Positions 27,985 to 37,222 of a stretch of 64,000 bases of DNA are shown here, piece after piece. Under the pieces are notes generated by a model, which made no database searches, had not been told where the DNA came from, and saw only the letters and a program-made list of their open reading frames with translations. The position numbers and the translations under genes were made by a program. The stretch is from Saccharofermentans sp. (GTDB lineage: Bacteria > Bacillota > Clostridia > Saccharofermentanales > Saccharofermentanaceae): the NCBI GenBank assembly GCA_024403715.1, contig JAKSRJ010000007.1, positions 1-64,000 of the forward strand, given 5' to 3'. Every line of letters begins with the position of its first letter. Within the stretch, counting starts at the first letter, position 1.

Positions 27985-28509
27985 TTACTTACTCTTCTTA
28001 GGAACGAGGTACATAACCATGTTACGACCTTCGATCTTAGGCTGTTTGTCAACCTGTCCGTATTCTTCGATACCTTCAACGAACTTCTCCATTACCTGGT
28101 ATCCTTGCTGCTGATACGCCATCTCACGGCCACGGAATCTGATGTTAATCTTTACTCTGTCACCATTCTTGAGGAACTTAATAACAGCCTTCTGCTTAAC
28201 CTCGATATCATGTGTATCTGTAGTAAGCTTGATGCCAACTTCCTTAAGCTCGGTTTCCTTCTGCTTCTTCTTAGCTTCCTTCTCACGCTTACCCTGCTCA
28301 TAAAGGAACTTACCATAGTCCTGTATTCTGCAGACTGGGTTTTCAGGATTAGCTGAGATACATACCAAGTCCAAATCTGCTTCTTCAGCCTTCTGCATAG
28401 CTTCTTCGATAGGTACAATACCCACCATATTGCCATCTGCGTCGATGAGACGAACCTTACTGAACTTGATGTTCTCGTTCACCATCTGGTTTCCGTTTGC
28501 CTTTGCGAT
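27985..28509 (-). CDS. infC: Translation initiation factor IF-3, probably starting at an ATC codon
   Basis: About 174 residues if begun at ATC 28509. The N-domain ([18 protein letters not shown]), a Lys/Glu-rich linker helix and the C-domain ([15 protein letters not shown], then RIRFRG-type residues) are all present. Start choice: GGGAGGTG (28516-28523) sits 6 nt before an in-frame ATC. The nearest in-frame ATG (28485) has only a weak site and would drop 8 residues. A frame extension to 28566 runs back into the leader terminator and is not credible. Rare start codons (AUU in E. coli and B. stearothermophilus) let IF-3 repress its own synthesis, so ATC here fits the known control. Confidence 0.93.
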   Translation of the reverse strand: MAKANGNQMVNENIKFSKVRLIDADGNMVGIVPIEEAMQKAEEADLDLVCISANPENPVCRIQDYGKFLYEQGKREKEAKKKQKETELKEVGIKLTTDTHDIEVKQKAVIKFLKNGDRVKINIRFRGREMAYQQQGYQVMEKFVEGIEEYGQVDKQPKIEGRNMVMYLVPKKSK

Positions 28510-28515
28510 GTGTAA

Positions 28516-28640
28516 CACCTCCCAACATAAAAAAAGAACGGTCAAGCAAAATCCCGTTCTCCACACAAACCTTATGTAGGTTTATATATGGGCCTCTTCA
28601 CTTAAGCTTGAGGCGAGAACCAAGTTCTGCTTTCTATTGA
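28516..28640 (-). promoter_or_regulatory. infC operon leader with L20-type attenuator
   Basis: The roughly 130-nt leader contains a terminator: GAACGG (28554-28559, written on the minus strand) pairs with CCGTTC (28536-28541), followed by seven T. Upstream, GTTCTC (28615-28620 on the minus strand) can pair with GAGAAC (28556-28561), which overlaps the first arm of the terminator and would act as an antiterminator. This is the logic of the L20 leader of Bacillota. The exact L20 binding pseudoknot was not modelled. Confidence 0.75.
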
Positions 28641-28647
28641 CTTGACT

Positions 28648-28676
28648 ATAATAATGATAGCTTTAATAAATGTCAA
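28648..28676 (-). promoter_or_regulatory. SigA-type promoter of infC-rpmI-rplT
   Basis: On the minus strand TTGACA (28671-28676), a 17-bp spacer and TATTAT (28648-28653). Near-consensus. Predicted start of transcription is about 28641, giving the leader described. Confidence 0.85.
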
Positions 28677-28743
28677 GCGTTATGCATTTATTTTCTTTAA
28701 ATATGAATATATACTTAAACCTACTAAAAGACTGGAGGTTTAC

Positions 28744-29178
28744 ATGAATATCTTCATACCTGTATTTATAGTCGTTATTTCCAATACAATATACCACATA
28801 TGTGCCAAATCAGCACCTGAAGGAATTGATACATTTGCATCACTTACAATTACATATTTAATAGGCGCACTATTCTCACTTGCTCTTTACATCATTACTA
28901 AAACTGCTAATCATCAGCAACTAAGTTTACTATCTGAATATAAGCAGCTTAACTGGGCAAGTATTGTTTTGGGACTTGCAATTGTTGGTCTTGAAGCTGG
29001 ATTTATGCTTATGTACAAAGTCGGTTGGACAGTAAGCACGGCTCAGATAGTAACGAGTGCATTCCTGGCAGTTGTTCTTGTAATCGTAGGTTATTTTCTG
29101 TTTAAGGAATCAGTCAGCATTCAGAAAATTGCTGGCGTGGCAATTTGTCTTGTCGGTCTTTTTCTAATTAATAAATAA
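28744..29178 (+). CDS. Small EamA/DMT-superfamily membrane transporter
   Basis: 144 residues from ATG 28744, which follows CTGGAGG. A longer frame from 28642 lies over the infC promoter and is rejected. Four hydrophobic helices are visible, starting NIFIPVFIVVISNTIYHI, with a final VGYFLFKESVSIQKIAGVAI typical of the EamA half-unit (last two helices with a glycine-rich end). It could export or import small molecules as a dimer. Substrate unknown. It is followed 42 bp later by an aminotransferase, so an amino-acid-related role is possible but unproven. Confidence 0.8.
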   Translation: MNIFIPVFIVVISNTIYHICAKSAPEGIDTFASLTITYLIGALFSLALYIITKTANHQQLSLLSEYKQLNWASIVLGLAIVGLEAGFMLMYKVGWTVSTAQIVTSAFLAVVLVIVGYFLFKESVSIQKIAGVAICLVGLFLINK

Positions 29179-29220
29179 GTGATATTATTCTACATAACAT
29201 ATTAACAAGGAGATATTCAT

Positions 29221-30399
29221 ATGATTTCCAGCAAAATGAAAGAAAAACTCGCTTCTGGTTCAGCTATCAGAAAGATGTTTGAAGAAGGTAATCGCCTTAA
29301 GGCAATTTATGGCGCAGAGAATGTTTTTGATTTCTCTATTGGTAACCCTGACTTAGAGCCACCTAAGGAAGTTAAGGATGCTTTGAAGGATCTGGCTAAC
29401 AATCCTACACCAGGCATGCATGGTTATATGAGTAACAGCGGATTTGAATCCACAAGAGCTATCATTGCCAAGAAGCGTGGCGAAGAAGCAGATATGGAGA
29501 TTGATGCTTCTGCAGTTTGTATGACTGTAGGTGCAGCAAGCGCTATGAACGATGTTCTTCACTCAATTCTTGATGATGGAGACGAAGTTATTGTTCTTGC
29601 ACCATTCTTCATGGAGTACATCAACTATATCGAGAACCATAACGGTAAGGTTGTAATCGTTCAAACAGACGACAATTTTATGCCTGATATGGATGCTATC
29701 GCTAAGGCTATCACACCAAAGACTAAGGCAATTATCGTTAATTCTCCTAACAATCCATCCGGTGTTGTTTATTCAGCTGAGCAGCTCACTAAAATTAATG
29801 AATTATTGAATACTCAGGATCACATCATCCACGTAATCTCAGATGAGCCTTATATCGATCTCGTATACGATGGATTAACTGTTCCTGCTGCTTTGTCATA
29901 TATTGATAACCTCATCATCTGCTTCTCATGGAGTAAATCCTTGTCTCTTCCTGGCGAGCGTATTGGTTATACACTTGTATCACCTAAGCACGCTGATTAT
30001 GATGATTTGACAGGTGCCATCGTTCTTTCCAATAGAACTCTTGGTAGCGTTAATGCCCCTGCAATCTGGCAGAAAGTTATCGAGAAGTCCATCTATGCTA
30101 AGGTTGATGTTGCTAACTACGAGTACAGAAGAAATCTTCTTTACGGAAATATCGTAGGTGCAGGTTTTGAGGCAGTAAATCCTAATGGAGCGCTCTATAT
30201 TTTCATGAAGACACCTGCTGGCCTTACAGACAAAGAATTTGCTGATGTTTGTGCTAAGTACAACCTACTCTTAGTTCCAGGTGCATCTTTCTCAAGACCA
30301 GGTTACTGCCGCTTAGCTTTCTGCGTATCTGAAACTACAATTAAAAATTCCAAAGCAGCCTTCGAGAAGATTGCTTTGGAACTTGGAATCAATAAGTAA
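29221..30399 (+). CDS. PLP-dependent aminotransferase, class I/II
   Basis: 392 residues. Fold-type I aminotransferase related to aspartate or aromatic aminotransferases. Visible: DFSIGNPDLEPP near 38, VNSPNNPSG (substrate/PLP Asn) near 178, SDEPYIDLVYDG (Asp/Tyr), the Schiff-base lysine in SWSKSLSLPGERIGY near 239-253, and the C-terminal FSRPGYCRLAFC with the carboxylate-binding Arg. The amino acid used cannot be fixed. Ribosome site AAGGAG. It converges on leuB with only 8 bp between stops and no obvious terminator. Confidence 0.92.
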   Translation: MISSKMKEKLASGSAIRKMFEEGNRLKAIYGAENVFDFSIGNPDLEPPKEVKDALKDLANNPTPGMHGYMSNSGFESTRAIIAKKRGEEADMEIDASAVCMTVGAASAMNDVLHSILDDGDEVIVLAPFFMEYINYIENHNGKVVIVQTDDNFMPDMDAIAKAITPKTKAIIVNSPNNPSGVVYSAEQLTKINELLNTQDHIIHVISDEPYIDLVYDGLTVPAALSYIDNLIICFSWSKSLSLPGERIGYTLVSPKHADYDDLTGAIVLSNRTLGSVNAPAIWQKVIEKSIYAKVDVANYEYRRNLLYGNIVGAGFEAVNPNGALYIFMKTPAGLTDKEFADVCAKYNLLLVPGASFSRPGYCRLAFCVSETTIKNSKAAFEKIALELGINK

Positions 30400-30407
30400 T
30401 CTAACGA

Positions 30408-31511
30408 TTAAAGTCTAGCGATTACAGCTTCTGTCATCTTGGTTGTATCAACGACCTTCAAAGAAGAATCAGAAGAATTTCCAAGAATATCAACTGTTCT
30501 ATAGCCGTCTGCGAGTACCTTGCGGACGGCATTTTCAATCATATCTGCTGCTTTTACTTCATTTAAGGACCAACGTAAAAGCATAGCAGCAGACAGAATA
30601 GTAGCGAGTGGATTGGCCTTACCTGTACCTGCAATATCTGGAGCAGAACCATGAACTGGCTCATAAAGTCCTGGTGTACCTGGAGCACCTAAAGATGCGG
30701 ATGGAAGCATTCCAATAGATCCAGTAATCTGACCTGCCTCATCAGAAAGAATATCTCCAAAAATATTAGAAGTTACAATAACATCAAAACTTGAAGGTCT
30801 AGCTATAAGCTGCATGGAAGCATTATCAACATATAGATAATCTACTTCTACATCTGGATACTCAGGCTTTAAGCTTTCTGTAATCTCTCTCCACATACGT
30901 GAAGACTCGAGTACATTAGCCTTATCAACAACTGTGAGTTTCTTATTTCTGCCCTGAGCATAAGTAAATCCCTGTCTAACAATTCGTGTAATCTCACCGA
31001 CTGAGTAACTCTCGACATCATATGCAACAATCCCCTTTGGAGTTCCATCAGGTAAAATCTCATCTGACTCTTTACGTCCACGCTCACCAAAATAAATACC
31101 ACCAGTAAGTTCACGAACAATAAGAATATCAATAGCACTTATATTCTTAAGTGGAGATGCAGCAGCTAACTCTTCAAACATTAAGGCAGGTCTTAAATTA
31201 GAGTAAAGACCCATACCCTTACGAATATTAAGAAGTCCTTTCTCTGGTCTGATTGAAGGATCAACCTTATCCCACTTAGGTCCACCTACGGCACCAAGCA
31301 AAACAGCATCGGATGCCTTACATACAGCCAGAGTTTCCTCTGTCAAAGGCTCACCATAAGCATCTATTGAAGCTCCACCAAAAAGTCTCTCGTCAAAATT
31401 CAACTCAAAACCGCACTTAGAAGCTGTAGCCTTCAATACTTCAACAGCAGAAGAAGTTACTTCTGGTCCTATACCGTCACCAGCAATAACCGCAATATTA
31501 TATGACTTCAT
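30408..31511 (-). CDS. leuB: 3-isopropylmalate dehydrogenase
   Basis: 367 residues from ATG 31511, one base after the leuD stop, with ACGGAGG as ribosome site. Oxidatively decarboxylates 3-isopropylmalate in leucine synthesis. Motifs: IAVIAGDGIGPEV, LLGAVGGPKWD, DILIVRELTGGIYFG, DNASMQL and the NAD-binding EPVHGSAPDIAGTGKANP. Last gene of leuC-leuD-leuB; leuA is not in the window. Confidence 0.96.
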   Translation of the reverse strand: MKSYNIAVIAGDGIGPEVTSSAVEVLKATASKCGFELNFDERLFGGASIDAYGEPLTEETLAVCKASDAVLLGAVGGPKWDKVDPSIRPEKGLLNIRKGMGLYSNLRPALMFEELAAASPLKNISAIDILIVRELTGGIYFGERGRKESDEILPDGTPKGIVAYDVESYSVGEITRIVRQGFTYAQGRNKKLTVVDKANVLESSRMWREITESLKPEYPDVEVDYLYVDNASMQLIARPSSFDVIVTSNIFGDILSDEAGQITGSIGMLPSASLGAPGTPGLYEPVHGSAPDIAGTGKANPLATILSAAMLLRWSLNEVKAADMIENAVRKVLADGYRTVDILGNSSDSSLKVVDTTKMTEAVIARL

Positions 31512-31512
31512 A

Positions 31513-32007
31513 TTATGCCTCCGTCTTTGCCTTTGTATATGGAACAAGTCCACCAGCATCAATAATCCTCTTTATAAACTCTGGGAAAGGCTTAGCCTGG
31601 AATGTCTTTCCTGTAGTTACGTTAGTAATAACACCTGTATCAAAATCAGCTTCTACAATATCCCCATTTGATATTCCTTCAGAAGCTTCTGGACATTCCA
31701 TAATTGGAAGTCCTACATTAATAGCATTTCGATAGAAAATGCGGGCAAAATCAGATGCAATTACCAAAGAGATACCACTTGCCTTGATAGCAATTGGAGC
31801 ATGCTCACGAGAAGAACCACAACCGAAGTTCTTACCTGCAACCATGATATCTCCTGCCGTAACTGATGTAGCAAATGAAGTATCAATGTCTTCCATGCAG
31901 TGTGCAGCCAAATGCTTAGGATCAGCTGATGTTAGGTGTCTTGCTGGAATGATTACATCTGTATCAACGTTGTCGCTATATTTAAAAACTGTGCCCTTAA
32001 CTGACAT
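31513..32007 (-). CDS. leuD: 3-isopropylmalate dehydratase small subunit
   Basis: 164 residues. Swivel domain of the isomerase that works with LeuC. Signatures: [14 protein letters not shown] near the start and [13 protein letters not shown] (substrate loop) near 58-70. The short, single-domain form is the type paired with the 420-430 aa LeuC found here. Good AAGGAGGG ribosome site; 14 bp after leuC. Confidence 0.96.
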   Translation of the reverse strand: MSVKGTVFKYSDNVDTDVIIPARHLTSADPKHLAAHCMEDIDTSFATSVTAGDIMVAGKNFGCGSSREHAPIAIKASGISLVIASDFARIFYRNAINVGLPIMECPEASEGISNGDIVEADFDTGVITNVTTGKTFQAKPFPEFIKRIIDAGGLVPYTKAKTEA

Positions 32008-32021
32008 ATAATTATCCCTCC

Positions 32022-33299
32022 TTAAAGCTCTGTTGGAACCGCTACTCGTCCCTTAATAGCTGATGCAACCGCAACAGGAACACCTGCAAGAATAACTTCA
32101 GACTTAACATGTCCCATTCTACCTACAAAGTTACGATTTGTTGTAGATACACAAACTTCACCTTCTGCAAGAATACCCATATGACCGCCAAGACATGGGC
32201 CGCAAGTAGGAGTAGAAATTACGCAACCTGCATCATCAAAAATCTTGAGCCATCCCTCATCTAATGCCTTACGATATACACGCTGTGAGCCTGGAATAAC
32301 AATGCAACGAATACCCTTTGCTACATGCTTACCCTCAAACAGTTCAGCAGCAAGCTTAATATCCTCTTCTCTACCATTTGTGCAAGAACCAATTACAACC
32401 TGATCAATAACCTTATCAACTTCAGTTGCTGGCTTGGTATTAGATGGCAAATGTGGAAGAGCTACAGTAAAAGGAACCTTAGACAAATCAATCTCAATTA
32501 CTTCGCTATAAACAGCATCTTCATCAGGTTCAAATACAGCATATTCCTTATTCTCAAATCTTGTAGGATTTGTCTTAGCCATATAAGCAAGTGTAATCTC
32601 ATCTACTGGGAAGATACCGTTCTTACCACCACACTCAATTGCCATATTACAGATAGTAAGGCGCTGATCCATGGAAAGTTCCTTTACACCCTCACCACAG
32701 AATTCCAAAGACTTATAAAGAGCTCCGTCAACACCAATCATACCAATAAGATGAAGGATAACATCCTTACCTGTTACATACTTGGATGGCTTACCTTTAA
32801 GAACAACCTTAATTGCTTCTGGTACACGGAACCATGTAGAACCAGCTGCCATAGCACAAGCTAAATCTGTTGATCCAACACCAGTTGCAAAAGCACCAAG
32901 CGCACCATATGTACATGTATGAGAATCAGCGCCAATAATAGTATCACCTGGGAAAATCAAGCCGTTATCTGGGATAATAACGTGCTCAATACCCATGCCC
33001 TTCTCACCTAACTCGAAGTAATTTGTAATCTCATGACTTCTTGCAAAACATCTCATACACTTAGAGAGTTCAGCAGACTTAATATCTTTATTGGGAGTAA
33101 AGTGATCAGGAACCATAATGACCTTATCTTTGTCATATACATCCTTAGCACCCATCTTTTCAAATACACCAATCGCAGGAGGTGTAGTAACGTCATTTCC
33201 AAGTACTTTGTCGAGCTTAGCCTCAATTAAATCGCCTGCCTCAACCTGTGGCAAGTTACTATGCGCTGCAAGTATCTTCTGTGTCATTGTCATACCCAT
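32022..33299 (-). CDS. leuC: 3-isopropylmalate dehydratase large subunit
   Basis: 425 residues from ATG 33299, with AGAGGTG before it; an in-frame ATG at 33320 has no site. Aconitase-family 4Fe-4S enzyme. Cluster Cys lie in GSCTNGR near 307 and CGPCLGG near 368-371. [10 protein letters not shown] carries the substrate-binding residues. First gene of leuCDB. I looked for a T-box or leader peptide upstream and saw none in the short gap. Confidence 0.95.
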   Translation of the reverse strand: MGMTMTQKILAAHSNLPQVEAGDLIEAKLDKVLGNDVTTPPAIGVFEKMGAKDVYDKDKVIMVPDHFTPNKDIKSAELSKCMRCFARSHEITNYFELGEKGMGIEHVIIPDNGLIFPGDTIIGADSHTCTYGALGAFATGVGSTDLACAMAAGSTWFRVPEAIKVVLKGKPSKYVTGKDVILHLIGMIGVDGALYKSLEFCGEGVKELSMDQRLTICNMAIECGGKNGIFPVDEITLAYMAKTNPTRFENKEYAVFEPDEDAVYSEVIEIDLSKVPFTVALPHLPSNTKPATEVDKVIDQVVIGSCTNGREEDIKLAAELFEGKHVAKGIRCIVIPGSQRVYRKALDEGWLKIFDDAGCVISTPTCGPCLGGHMGILAEGEVCVSTTNRNFVGRMGHVKSEVILAGVPVAVASAIKGRVAVPTEL

Positions 33300-33363
33300 A
33301 ATAGACACCTCTTTCATCATTATTTAACTGTAGGATACTATATGATTTTCATTTGTTGAATAT

Positions 33364-33396
33364 AAAAAGCCCTCTACCATATGGCAAAGGGCTAAT
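33364..33396 (-). terminator. Intrinsic terminator after the aquaporin gene
   Basis: AGCCCT (33368-33373) pairs with AGGGCT (33388-33393), with an inner CCAT/ATGG stem, and is followed by TTTTTAT on the minus strand. It ends transcription of the aquaporin gene ahead of leuC. Confidence 0.8.
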
Positions 33397-33419
33397 AAGC
33401 ATTAAAAGATTAAAAATTA

Positions 33420-34088
33420 TTACTTCTTATCGGAAGAAAGAAACTTCCATACAAGAGCTGCAATAGCACCACCAATAAGTGGAGCTACGATAAATACCCA
33501 AACGTTAGCAAGAGCTGGACCACCAGCAAAAACAGCAGAAGCCAAAGAACGAGCTGGGTTAACAGATGTACCTGTAAAACGGATACCGAAGATATGTACA
33601 AGTGTCAAAGAAAGACCGATAACGATACCAGCAACGTTAGAATATTCAGGCTTTGATGTTACACCCAAAATTGCAAGAACAAAGATGAATGTAAGAAGAA
33701 CTTCGATAACGAGAGACAAAAGAATATTATCGTTGTAAAGTCCGTTAGCTCCAAATCCACAATCAAAGCCAAGCATAAGGCCTATGCAAGCGGCACCAAC
33801 GATACCACCCAAAACCTGGGAAACTACATAACCACAGAAATCCTTAGCAGTCATCTTGCCAGACATAAGAACAGCAAGAGAAACAGCAGGATTGATGTGA
33901 CAACCAGAGATGTTACCGATTGAATAAGCCATAGCTACGATAACAAGACCAAATGCAAGTGCTGTAAGGATATAAGCTGAATCAAAAGATGTTGTAGAAC
34001 AACCAACAGTAGCTGCTGTACCACAAGCAGCGAAAACTAATACGAATGTGCCGATAAACTCAGCAACATACTTTTTAATAGATGCCAT
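33420..34088 (-). CDS. MIP-family aquaporin / glycerol facilitator
   Basis: 222 residues with six transmembrane helices. Both NPA boxes are present: SGCHINPAVSL near 65 and SVNPARSLASA near 176. The residues around the second NPA and the short loops resemble AqpZ-type water channels more than glycerol facilitators, but the selectivity filter was not modelled, so the substrate is left open. Ribosome site AAGGAGGAG. Flanked on both sides by terminators, so it is its own unit. Confidence 0.9.
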   Translation of the reverse strand: MASIKKYVAEFIGTFVLVFAACGTAATVGCSTTSFDSAYILTALAFGLVIVAMAYSIGNISGCHINPAVSLAVLMSGKMTAKDFCGYVVSQVLGGIVGAACIGLMLGFDCGFGANGLYNDNILLSLVIEVLLTFIFVLAILGVTSKPEYSNVAGIVIGLSLTLVHIFGIRFTGTSVNPARSLASAVFAGGPALANVWVFIVAPLIGGAIAALVWKFLSSDKK

Positions 34089-34126
34089 AAAAGCTCCTCC
34101 TTAAATATTAATTGAATTCAACATAC

Positions 34127-34163
34127 AAAAAAGCCCGTATCGCGTCAATCGATACGGGCCGTT
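34127..34163 (-). terminator. Strong intrinsic terminator after purM
   Basis: GCCCGTATCG (34133-34142) pairs perfectly with CGATACGGGC (34150-34159), 7-nt loop, and six T follow on the minus strand. Confidence 0.9.
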
Positions 34164-34182
34164 TATAACTTAATTGTAAAAC

Positions 34183-35358
34183 TTAGTTATAGAGGAATTC
34201 CTCACCGTTATACTTAACAATTACTTCGTTCTCAGAACCCTCTGGAAGTGCTTCAACATGACCTACAACCTGTGCATCAACATTAAAGCTCTTAGCGATA
34301 TCGATGATGCCCTGAGCAACAGATTCATCGCAGTAGAACTCAATTCTATGACCACAGTTGAACACCTGGAACATCTCCTTCATTGGGATTTCACCAGATT
34401 CGTAAATAGCCTTGAAAATTGGTGGCAACTCGAAGAGATTATCCTTAACAATTCTAATATTCTTACCGAAGTCACGGCACTTAGCCTGACCACCACCAGT
34501 GCAGTGGATAATTCCTGAGATAGACTCTCTATACTGCTTCAAAACAGGCACGAGAATTGGAAGGAATGTTCTTGTTGGGGAAAGAATTGCAGCACCAACA
34601 CTTACATCTGTTCCTGGGAGATTATCAGTAAGTCTGAACTTACCACAGTAAACCTTATCGTAAGGTACTGTATCAGAATAAGACTCCTTATAATTATCAG
34701 CATAATACTTTGATAGAAGCATATGTCTTGCCGCTGTAAGACCATTTGAAGAAATACCAGAATTATATGCATCCTCATAAGAAGCCTGTCCTGAAGAAGC
34801 AAGACCAACGATAACGTGACCTGGCTTAATATTAGCTGCGTTAATTACATCAGTCTTCTTAATACGAGCAACAATAGTAGAATCAACAATAAGTGTACGA
34901 ACAAGATCACCTACATCGGCAGTCTCACCACCACACATCTTGATACCAACACCAGCATCTGAAAGCTTAGCGATTGCTTCATCGTAACCCTCAATAACCT
35001 TAGCAATTGCCTTACCATCAACAAGATGAGCATTACGTCCAATTGTGTTAGATAAAGACAAGTTCTCATAACAACCTACACAAGCAAGGTCATCAGTATT
35101 CATAACAAGAGAATCCTGTGCAAGTCCCTTAAACCAATCATAGTTACCTGTCTCCTTGTACATAAGGTAAGCAACAGAAGACTTAGTACCTGCTCCGTCA
35201 GCGTGAAGTGCTGTGGCATAATCAGGATCACCAGCAATATCTTCAATAAGCTTACAAAAAGCTCCTGGGAATGCTCCCTTATCCTGATTGGCAACTGCCT
35301 TCTTTACATCATCCTTTGTAGGAGAAACTCCTCTGCTCAAATAAGATTCTGCTGCCAT
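34183..35358 (-). CDS. purM: AIR synthase (phosphoribosylformylglycinamidine cyclo-ligase), long Bacteroidetes-like form
   Basis: 391 residues against about 340-350 for usual Bacillota PurM. Makes AIR, step five of purine synthesis. ESYLSRGVSPTKDDVKKAV opens the protein, with HADGAGTKSS near 51, MNTDDLACVG (metal-binding Asp), GGETADVGD near 143 and the C-terminal HCTGGGQAKCRDFG and FNCGHRIEF. This pattern and length are those of the Bacteroidetes-type enzyme. No other purine gene is nearby. It lies between rnpB and an aquaporin gene, so horizontal origin is possible. Confidence 0.88.
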   Translation of the reverse strand: MAAESYLSRGVSPTKDDVKKAVANQDKGAFPGAFCKLIEDIAGDPDYATALHADGAGTKSSVAYLMYKETGNYDWFKGLAQDSLVMNTDDLACVGCYENLSLSNTIGRNAHLVDGKAIAKVIEGYDEAIAKLSDAGVGIKMCGGETADVGDLVRTLIVDSTIVARIKKTDVINAANIKPGHVIVGLASSGQASYEDAYNSGISSNGLTAARHMLLSKYYADNYKESYSDTVPYDKVYCGKFRLTDNLPGTDVSVGAAILSPTRTFLPILVPVLKQYRESISGIIHCTGGGQAKCRDFGKNIRIVKDNLFELPPIFKAIYESGEIPMKEMFQVFNCGHRIEFYCDESVAQGIIDIAKSFNVDAQVVGHVEALPEGSENEVIVKYNGEEFLYN

Positions 35359-35383
35359 GATGTATCCTCCGTATTATATTAAT

Positions 35384-35732
35384 GTTTTCGACGCAGCCGG
35401 TAAGCCGGGTTCTGTGTTTGCAATCATCTATCTGTGGCCTACTGTTGCCAATAGGCTCAAGCCGTCTCCTAAGACCCGCGGACCACGGTAATGCCTTCCA
35501 CGACGTTGCTTCAGGTGGGGTTTACAAGGCCGACATGTCTCCATATCGCCGGTGAGCTCTTACCTCGCCTTTTCATCCTTACTCTAATAGAGCGGTTTTC
35601 TTTTCTGTTGCACTTTCCTTAAAGTCACCTTCACCGGGCGTTACCCGGCACCCTGTCCTATGAAGCCCGGACTTTCCTCACGCACAAGCTTTCGCTATAA
35701 GTGCCCGCGATTGCCTCGGCCGGTCGGAAAAC
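35384..35732 (-). ncRNA. rnpB: RNase P RNA, class A
   Basis: The 399-bp gene-free stretch between nif3 and purM is filled by the catalytic RNA of RNase P. Conserved blocks on the minus strand: GAGGAAAGTCCGGGC near the 5' part and ACAGAACCCGGCTTA near the 3' end, which form the P4/core regions. The ends were set by P1 pairing between GTTTTC near 35732 and GAAAAC near 35384. The general layout is class A rather than the B. subtilis class B. The ends may be off by a few bases. Confidence 0.95.
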
Positions 35733-35738
35733 ACAACT

Positions 35739-35744
35739 ATTATA
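35739..35744 (-). promoter_or_regulatory. Probable -10 element of rnpB
   Basis: TATAAT on the minus strand, 7 bp before the predicted rnpB 5' end. No good -35 sequence is seen at the right distance (an A/T-rich TTTAAT-like stretch lies inside the end of nif3). Confidence 0.5.
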
Positions 35745-35757
35745 TATATAAATAAGC

Positions 35758-36531
35758 TTAAATTAAAGCCTTCTCAATACCCTTATCGTAAGTAAAACTT
35801 ACATCAGGAAACTTGTTTTTGAGTACTTCGCACAAGTTTTCCATAAATACGCGTTCTGTCGCGTTATGTCCTGCAATAATGCTTGCTATTCCCATGTGAG
35901 CTAGAAGAAGCGTTACATGATGCTTAATCTCGCCTGATACAACTACCTCAGCACCACTTTCCTTAATAGACTCTATTGACTCCTCGTCAAAAGCACCACC
36001 CTGTACAAAAACCTTCCTTACAGGAGTATCCAGATTATTTATCGAAATGCATCCAGTTGAATCTAAGTTTTTGCTTATAGACTTCATAAACTCACCAAGA
36101 CGCAGTCCCTCTTTTAATTCACAGTAAACACCACAACTAGTGTTATCTAATATCTTAATGCTATCTTGGGCAGCACCTAGTTTTTGAGCGAGTATAGAGT
36201 TACTATAATCAGCATTTTTATCAAGATTAGTATGAACGGCATAATTGGTAATATCATTTTTAATCATGGCTGATAGAAGCATACCGTTTACGTTTTCTTC
36301 GTTAATGTTATCAATACCACCAAAGATTAATGGATGATGAGAAATCAGAAGATTTGCGTTTTCTCTAACACACTTAAGAACACTACCAGAAGTAACATCT
36401 AGAGTTAAAACAACATTGGTCACAGCCTTATCACGCAGACCAGTCAACAAACCCGGATTATCAAAACTCTCAGCTGTTTCCTTAGGGAAAAGTTCATCAA
36501 GATAATCAGTTATATCTTTAATTCTGGCCAT
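35758..36531 (-). CDS. Nif3-like dinuclear metal center protein
   Basis: 257 residues, the short form without the central PII-like insert found in B. subtilis YqfO (about 370). Metal ligands: LLISHHPLIFGG near residue 60-71, YAVHTNLD near 98 and the C-terminal IIAGHNATERVFME. Often called a GTP cyclohydrolase I type 2 homologue, though the true role is unknown. Follows trmK with a 14-bp overlap, its standard partner. Confidence 0.9.
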   Translation of the reverse strand: MARIKDITDYLDELFPKETAESFDNPGLLTGLRDKAVTNVVLTLDVTSGSVLKCVRENANLLISHHPLIFGGIDNINEENVNGMLLSAMIKNDITNYAVHTNLDKNADYSNSILAQKLGAAQDSIKILDNTSCGVYCELKEGLRLGEFMKSISKNLDSTGCISINNLDTPVRKVFVQGGAFDEESIESIKESGAEVVVSGEIKHHVTLLLAHMGIASIIAGHNATERVFMENLCEVLKNKFPDVSFTYDKGIEKALI

Positions 36532-37222
36532 TTTCTAACTCCTCCATTAGTCTATTAATCTCTTCATCTCCTCTTCTAGCCAAAGAGAATCTATCTTTAA
36601 GTCTATTGATATAGGTATTGGATAAGTCATCGCCTTCTAATGCTTTTTTCATTACTATTGGCCCAAAGTACTTCTGCGACAATGTATAACTTACTGTTTC
36701 CCCTGTATAGTTAACCTTCATAATCACATAGTAGATTCCACGATCTTCAACACATACTTCATCGCAAATTGTAAATCCATTTTCAAATAAGAATTCACGA
36801 AGCTTATCAGATGATTTTTGAGGCTGTAAAACCCAGGTAACAGTTGATAAAGTAGAGCTGTTGCACGTATCTTTTGCACGATCAACAATATCAATGATAT
36901 TATTTCCACCTAAGCCTGCCATACAAATAACATCGCCATACATAAGCTCTATTCCATCTAATCCATCAGTACAATAAACTTCTGACTTATCACTACAACC
37001 ATATAGTCTCATAGTCTCTTCAGATCTTTTGGCAGGATCTTTATGAATATCTGTTAATACGGCTTTTTTGAATCCATCCTCAAGCAAAGCATATAAAGCC
37101 AAATGACCATGATCTGAACCAACATCAATAAACCTCTTTGAGGATATGTCTTCAACACCGTTTATAGCTACGTCATGAACAGCTAAAAGCCTAGATGAAA
37201 GATTAATCGATTCGCGAATCAT
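36518..37222 (-). CDS. trmK: tRNA (adenine(22)-N1)-methyltransferase
   Basis: 234 residues. Rossmann methyltransferase that makes m1A22 in tRNA-Ser and similar. SAM-binding motif DVGSDHGHLALYAL near residue 32, then AVLTDIHKDPA, MAGLGGNNII and WVLQPQKSSDKLR. The start overlaps the dnaG stop by 4 bp (ATGA) and the end overlaps nif3. In most Bacillota sigA sits between dnaG and trmK; here nothing does. Confidence 0.92.
   Translation of the reverse strand: MIRESINLSSRLLAVHDVAINGVEDISSKRFIDVGSDHGHLALYALLEDGFKKAVLTDIHKDPAKRSEETMRLYGCSDKSEVYCTDGLDGIELMYGDVICMAGLGGNNIIDIVDRAKDTCNSSTLSTVTWVLQPQKSSDKLREFLFENGFTICDEVCVEDRGIYYVIMKVNYTGETVSYTLSQKYFGPIVMKKALEGDDLSNTYINRLKDRFSLARRGDEEINRLMEELENGQN

Noticed and set aside
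28510..28566. infC starting at 28566
   Set aside because: That frame extension runs back through the leader terminator and the infC ribosome site and encodes a hydrophobic stretch foreign to IF-3.
28642..28743. A longer start for the small DMT transporter at 28642
   Set aside because: It overlaps the infC promoter, has no ribosome site and adds residues not seen in the family; the ATG at 28744 has GGAGG.
33300..33363. Leucine leader peptide or T-box for leuCDB
   Set aside because: The gap is too short and contains no run of Leu codons or T-box sequence.
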